This document shows, piece by piece, positions 60,457 to 64,000 of a stretch of 64,000 nt of DNA. A program made the translations under genes and the position numbers. The stretch lies in contig QWHC01000002.1 of assembly GCA_021404685.1 (NCBI GenBank), forward strand, positions 1 through 64,000, read 5' to 3'. The DNA comes from Chloroflexi bacterium CFX4 (GTDB lineage Bacteria > Chloroflexota > Anaerolineae > Aggregatilineales > UBA2796). Below the pieces are notes generated by a model. It did not search any database and was not told where the DNA came from. It worked only from the letters and a program-made list of their open reading frames with translations. Numbering within the stretch: the stretch's first letter is position 1; each line of letters opens with the position of its first letter.

Positions 60457-61791
60457 TTACTCGATGGGCGGCGGTGCGCCAACGCTGAACTCGCTACCGA
60501 GCAGGTTTTCCAGCTCTAGTTCGAGGTCTTCAAAGGCGGTGGCTGCATCCTTCTTCTTGGTCAGCACGTCATGGACTGCCGTGAAGAAAGCGACCGACAC
60601 ATCGTTGTAGAGCGCGGCGGTCACCGTCGAGGGACGCGGCGAGGCATTCTCGAAGACTGGCACAAGGTCTGCCACCCAGGGCGTGGCTGCCAACACATCA
60701 GGATCGGTGTAGATGGCGGGCATGGTGGGCAGGTTGTTCAGTTTGAGCCAACGCTCTTTCTGCTGCTCTGGCGCGGTTAGCCACAGGGCAAGCTGCGTGG
60801 CGAGATCAGGGTTGGCGCTGTAGGCGCTCACACCGAGCTGCCAGCCACCCAACGCGGCGGCTGCCTTGCCGGAGTCGCCCGCGGGCAGGTTCGTCACGCC
60901 GAACAGCCCCTTGATAGCAGTCTCTTGGGTGCCATCCGCGCCACCCTGACCCAGCACATAGGCATACGGCCAGTTACGCATGAAGGCAGCATTGCCTGCT
61001 TGGAAAACGCGGCGTGCATCTTCTTCTTGGTAGGTCGTCACGCCTTCGGGCGAGATGGTGCCAACCCAAGCGGCGGCACGCTCAATTGCCCGAATGGCGG
61101 CTTCGTTATTGATGCTGATGGTCTTATCCACCTCAACGATGGAACCACCGCCATTGCTGAAGACCCATTCTAGCGCGTCACAGGTCAAGCCTTCGTAGGC
61201 GTTGCCCTGCCACACAAAGCCCCAGAATTCGGCGTTGCCAGCAGCGCGCTCGCCGTCCTGGATGGTCTTTGCCATGCTCTCCAACTCTGCCCATGTGGCA
61301 GGTGGTGCGCTGAAGCCGTACTTCTCAAGCAGGTCGGTGCGGTAGTAGAGCAGACCGGCATCCGTGAACCACGGCAGACCGACGACCTTGCCATCAACGG
61401 TGTTGTTGGCGAGGATGCGCGGGTAGAACATATCCTTCATGCCGCTGGCTTCAAGGGCAGGACCCAGATCGAGCATGTTGGGCGCTAGGATGCCCGGCCA
61501 AATCACGTCGAACTGAATCAGGTCAATATCAGTGGAGCGGGCAGCCAAAAGCTGCTGCAACTGCGCGAGGTATTCCGTCGCGCTTTGCGAGGCATAGACG
61601 ATCTCAACATTCACGTTGTTCTCATCTGCCCAGCGCTTCAGAATTGCCTCATCCTGAGCAATATCACCCACGCTGCCGTAGAACACGCGCAGGGTTGGTT
61701 TTTCCTGTGCCGAGACGGCGCCGTTGAAAACGCCGCTGAACACAAAGGCTGCAATCAGCAGGATGGTAAGAAACTTAAGCATTTTAGGCAT
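60457..61791 (-). CDS. Sugar-binding protein of ABC importer
   Basis: A 444-residue family 1 solute-binding protein with a signal peptide (1-28, ending AVSAQE). It is like trehalose/maltose-binding members: GLPWFTDAGLLYYRTDLLEKYG and GGWQLGVSAYS are typical. No lipobox is present, so anchoring is uncertain. The start follows GAGGAG by 8 bases. It is first in the importer operon. Confidence 0.9.
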   Translation of the reverse strand: MPKMLKFLTILLIAAFVFSGVFNGAVSAQEKPTLRVFYGSVGDIAQDEAILKRWADENNVNVEIVYASQSATEYLAQLQQLLAARSTDIDLIQFDVIWPGILAPNMLDLGPALEASGMKDMFYPRILANNTVDGKVVGLPWFTDAGLLYYRTDLLEKYGFSAPPATWAELESMAKTIQDGERAAGNAEFWGFVWQGNAYEGLTCDALEWVFSNGGGSIVEVDKTISINNEAAIRAIERAAAWVGTISPEGVTTYQEEDARRVFQAGNAAFMRNWPYAYVLGQGGADGTQETAIKGLFGVTNLPAGDSGKAAAALGGWQLGVSAYSANPDLATQLALWLTAPEQQKERWLKLNNLPTMPAIYTDPDVLAATPWVADLVPVFENASPRPSTVTAALYNDVSVAFFTAVHDVLTKKKDAATAFEDLELELENLLGSEFSVGAPPPIE

Positions 61792-61911
61792 TTAGTAACT
61801 CCTCATGGTTGTTACGCGGCTTGGGCGCACAGACAACCATTGCTGCACGCCGACATGACAGAGTCTATCCAACATGCCCAAACTTGGCAACCACTTTAGA
61901 ATGCGGGCTTG

Positions 61912-61920
61912 TGCTATAAT
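61912..61920 (+). promoter_or_regulatory. Extended -10 promoter of lipA
   Basis: TGCTATAAT is a perfect -10 hexamer with TGn extension. Transcription would start about 26 bases before the lipA start codon. The -35 region is weak. Confidence 0.65.
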
Positions 61921-61952
61921 TTGCACAAGTGCGTATTGGTAAGGAGTCCCTT

Positions 61953-62927
61953 GTGACCGACACAATTATTCCCCTCGATCACATCCCCGGCGGCGAAACG
62001 CCCACCCGCGCCCGCCTAGAGGATGCACCGCAGCCTGAGCGTCCACAGCGCCGCCCACCCTGGATCAAGGTGCGTGCGCCCAGCGGCGAAACCTATGAGG
62101 CAGTCCGCAGCCTGATGCGCGGCAAGGCGCTGAACACCGTCTGTGAGGAAGCCCACTGCCCAAACATTGGTGAGTGCTGGGGCAACGGCACTGCCACCTT
62201 CCTGATGATGGGCGATACTTGCACGCGCTCATGCGGCTTTTGCGATATTAAGACGGGGCGCCCTTCGCCACTGGACTGGACGGAACCAATCCGTGTGGCA
62301 GAGGCAGTCCGCGCTATGAACTTGCGCCATGTGGTCATCACCAGCGTGAACCGCGACGAACGTCCCGATGGCGGCGCGCCAATCTTTGCAATGGTCATCA
62401 AGCGCATTCGCCAAGTGCAGCCCGGCTGCTCGATTGAAGTGCTAATTCCGGATTTCAAAGGCAAAATTGACGCGCTCAGGATCGTGATGGAAGCGCAGCC
62501 AGAAATCCTCAACCACAATGTGGAGACTGTGCCGCGTCTGTTCAAGCGTGTGCAGCCGCAGGATAAATACGAGTGGGCGATGGCAACGCTTGGCAACGCC
62601 AAAACGCTTGATCCATTAGTGCTGACCAAAAGTGGCATCATGCTTGGCTTGGGCGAAACCTTTGATGAGGTAGTCGCCGTCATGCGTGATTTAGCAGCCC
62701 TCAAGGTGGACATCCTGACGTTAGGGCAGTATTTGCAGCCCAGCAAGAAACATCTGCCCATTGAACGCTACTACGCGCCAGCCGAATTTGAGGCACTGAA
62801 GCAGATCGGCTTGGAACTCGGCTTCAAGTGGGTAGAGAGTGGTCCTTTGGTGCGGAGTTCCTATCGCGCCGAACAGCAGGTGCGGGCGCTCTCGCAGTTG
62901 AACTACATCCGCCTGCGCGCTGAGTAA
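61953..62927 (+). CDS. lipA: Lipoyl synthase
   Basis: A 324-residue radical SAM enzyme that inserts two sulfurs into octanoyl-protein. The auxiliary cluster cysteines are C64, C69 and C75 ([12 protein letters not shown]); the radical SAM cluster is C90-x3-C94-x2-C97. The C-terminal RSSYRA holds the last auxiliary ligand Ser. The start is GTG at 61953, 6 bases after TAAGGAG. lipB is not in the window. Confidence 0.95.
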   Translation: MTDTIIPLDHIPGGETPTRARLEDAPQPERPQRRPPWIKVRAPSGETYEAVRSLMRGKALNTVCEEAHCPNIGECWGNGTATFLMMGDTCTRSCGFCDIKTGRPSPLDWTEPIRVAEAVRAMNLRHVVITSVNRDERPDGGAPIFAMVIKRIRQVQPGCSIEVLIPDFKGKIDALRIVMEAQPEILNHNVETVPRLFKRVQPQDKYEWAMATLGNAKTLDPLVLTKSGIMLGLGETFDEVVAVMRDLAALKVDILTLGQYLQPSKKHLPIERYYAPAEFEALKQIGLELGFKWVESGPLVRSSYRAEQQVRALSQLNYIRLRAE

Positions 62928-62962
62928 GGCAATAAGCCACCTTTCCCATATAGAGCTTGCGT

Positions 62963-62984
62963 CCCGTTGTCTGAGGACAGCGGG
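62963..62984 (+). terminator. Hairpin after lipA
   Basis: A 9-bp stem with one wobble (CCCGTTGTC with GACAGCGGG) and a TGAG loop, 35 bases after lipA. The T run is weak. Confidence 0.5.
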
Positions 62985-63033
62985 ATAGCCTGTGCTTTAG
63001 AGCGTTATAAATTCTTGATGAAAGGAACTTCAA

Positions 63034-64000
63034 ATGCAAGATGTTAAAGTAGCCGTTGTTCGCGGAGCAGGCGCGCCCTTCCAGATTGAATCCGTGCAAA
63101 TGGACGATCCACGCACGGGCGAGGTGCTGGTCAAGGTCAGCGCGGTTGGCGTTTGCCACACGGATATGTTCGCACAGGGTTTGGCGGGCTTGGGCTTCCC
63201 TGCGCCGATTGTGCTTGGGCATGAAGGCGCCGGTGTGGTGGCGAAGGTGGGTGCCGGCGTTACCAAAGTGGCGGTCGGCGATCATGTGGTGCTGACCTTT
63301 GCTTCCTGTGGGCAATGCCTGAACTGCCAAGATGGTGCGCCCACCTATTGCAACAACTTCGGTGCGCTGAATTTGGCGGGCGTGCGCGCTGATGGCTCCA
63401 CCACCATGCAGCAGAACGGCACGCCCCTTCATGGCAGCTTCTTCGGGCAATCCTCGTTTGGCACATACGCCATTGCCAATGAGCGAAACGTCGTCAAAGT
63501 GCCGAAAGATGTGCCGATTGAGCTGCTCGGTCCGCTCGGCTGCGGCATTCAGACGGGCGCGGGTAGCATCATGAACGCGCTGCGCCCTGAGATCGGCAGC
63601 ACACTGGCAGTTTTTGGCACGGGTGCGGTCGGCATGGCTGCCATCATGGCAGCGCGTGCTGTTGGTTGCGGCATGATCATCGGTGTAGATGTGAAGCCGA
63701 ATCGCTTGGCGCTGGCACTTGAGCTAGGCGCTACGCATGTGATCAACGCGGCGGACGGTGATCCTGTTGAGGCGATTCGTGAGCTGACAGGTGGCGGCGT
63801 GCGCTACAGCCTAGAGGCAACTGGCATCATCAAGGTGATGCGCCAAGCCGTGGATGTGCTGCTGCCGCGTGGTGTTTGCGGCGTGGTTGGTTCACCGCCG
63901 CCGCAAACCGAGCTGCCGTTAGACCCTAACCATCTGTTGTTTGGGCGCACGGTGCGCGGCATCATCGAAGGGGAAAGCGTGCCAGATGTTTTCATCCCCA
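63034..64000 (+). CDS. Zinc-dependent alcohol dehydrogenase, partial
   Basis: The right edge cuts this gene after 322 codons. The medium-chain dehydrogenase fold is plain: catalytic zinc ligands in GVCHTD and LGHEGAG, the structural zinc set CGQCLNCQDGAPTYC, and the cofactor motif FGTGAVGMAA. The segment IIEGESVPDVFIP near the edge is like aryl-alcohol dehydrogenases, so a benzyl-type alcohol is a possible substrate. AAAGGA lies 8 bases before the ATG. Confidence 0.9.
   Translation, partial: MQDVKVAVVRGAGAPFQIESVQMDDPRTGEVLVKVSAVGVCHTDMFAQGLAGLGFPAPIVLGHEGAGVVAKVGAGVTKVAVGDHVVLTFASCGQCLNCQDGAPTYCNNFGALNLAGVRADGSTTMQQNGTPLHGSFFGQSSFGTYAIANERNVVKVPKDVPIELLGPLGCGIQTGAGSIMNALRPEIGSTLAVFGTGAVGMAAIMAARAVGCGMIIGVDVKPNRLALALELGATHVINAADGDPVEAIRELTGGGVRYSLEATGIIKVMRQAVDVLLPRGVCGVVGSPPPQTELPLDPNHLLFGRTVRGIIEGESVPDVFIP

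Noticed and set aside
1..64000. CRISPR arrays, insertion sequences, phage genes, tRNA or rRNA genes, known defence systems other than VapBC
   Set aside because: I looked for spaced direct repeats, transposase motifs, integrase motifs and cloverleaf sequences and found none; small or degenerate cases could be missed without computation.

Overview
The window is a bacterial chromosome segment with tightly packed, GC-rich coding sequence. No rRNA, tRNA, insertion sequence, prophage or CRISPR array was seen. Gene content suggests a Chloroflexota-like bacterium, perhaps of the Anaerolineae: an NrfHA nitrite reductase beside a full System I cytochrome c maturation operon, secreted PD40 and Pro/Thr-linker proteins, a DUF4178/spermidine synthase cluster, and many zinc-ribbon and Ser/Thr kinase genes. 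This assignment is inference from gene content, not a phylogeny.

Layout. 1-10.1 kb: partial response regulator, DUF4178/membrane spermidine synthase cluster, acyl-ACP desaturase-like protein, moaA, ATP-grasp and thioredoxin-like proteins, a zinc-ribbon protein and Hsp20. 10.1-14.5 kb: priA and a PAS histidine kinase, divergent from one control region. 14.5-24 kb (minus strand): a broken membrane-protein remnant, methyltransferase, galE, phospholipase C-like protein, Ser/Thr kinase, YtxH-like protein, alkaline-phosphatase-fold protein, SDR, ATPase and an HTH-HD-CHAD protein. 24-27.6 kb: infC-rpmI-rplT, an rRNA-type methyltransferase and a DUF711 protein. 27.6-29.8 kb (minus): frr-uppS-cdsA. 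29.9-36.3 kb: a secreted hydrolase, an aromatic attenuator with chorismate mutase and DAHP synthase, and two exported proteins. 36.3-38.9 kb (minus): a PPC-domain protein and an SPFH protein with its partner. 39.1-40.3 kb: a VapBC module fused by overlap to a Nudix gene. 40.3-50.3 kb (minus): ccmEFHGI-lipoprotein-ccmABCD and nrfHA. 50.8-55.2 kb: flippase-like protein, FAD oxidoreductase and an intein-bearing UDP-glucose dehydrogenase. 55.3-57.9 kb: a pair of M16 peptidases. 57.9-61.8 kb (minus): a sugar ABC importer without its ATPase. 61.9-64 kb: lipA and a truncated zinc alcohol dehydrogenase.

How the genes work together. The ccm operon makes the c-type haems that NrfH (four) and NrfA (five) need, and Crp/Fnr-type palindromes lie at ccmE and upstream of nrfH, which suggests joint control of nitrite ammonification. 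GalE, UDP-glucose dehydrogenase, the flippase-like protein and the FAD oxidoreductase point to cell-surface glycan synthesis. Frr, UppS and CdsA join translation with envelope lipid supply.

The most notable observations are a 40-codon leader peptide with the run GYFGYWFGYF followed by an intrinsic terminator before the aromatic genes; a 186-residue mini-intein interrupting UDP-glucose dehydrogenase exactly at its catalytic cysteine; a CcmE that carries the CXXXY haem-binding motif instead of histidine although CcmG and CcmH are present; an unnamed lipoprotein inside the ccm operon; and leaderless start geometry on both sides of the priA/histidine kinase control region.
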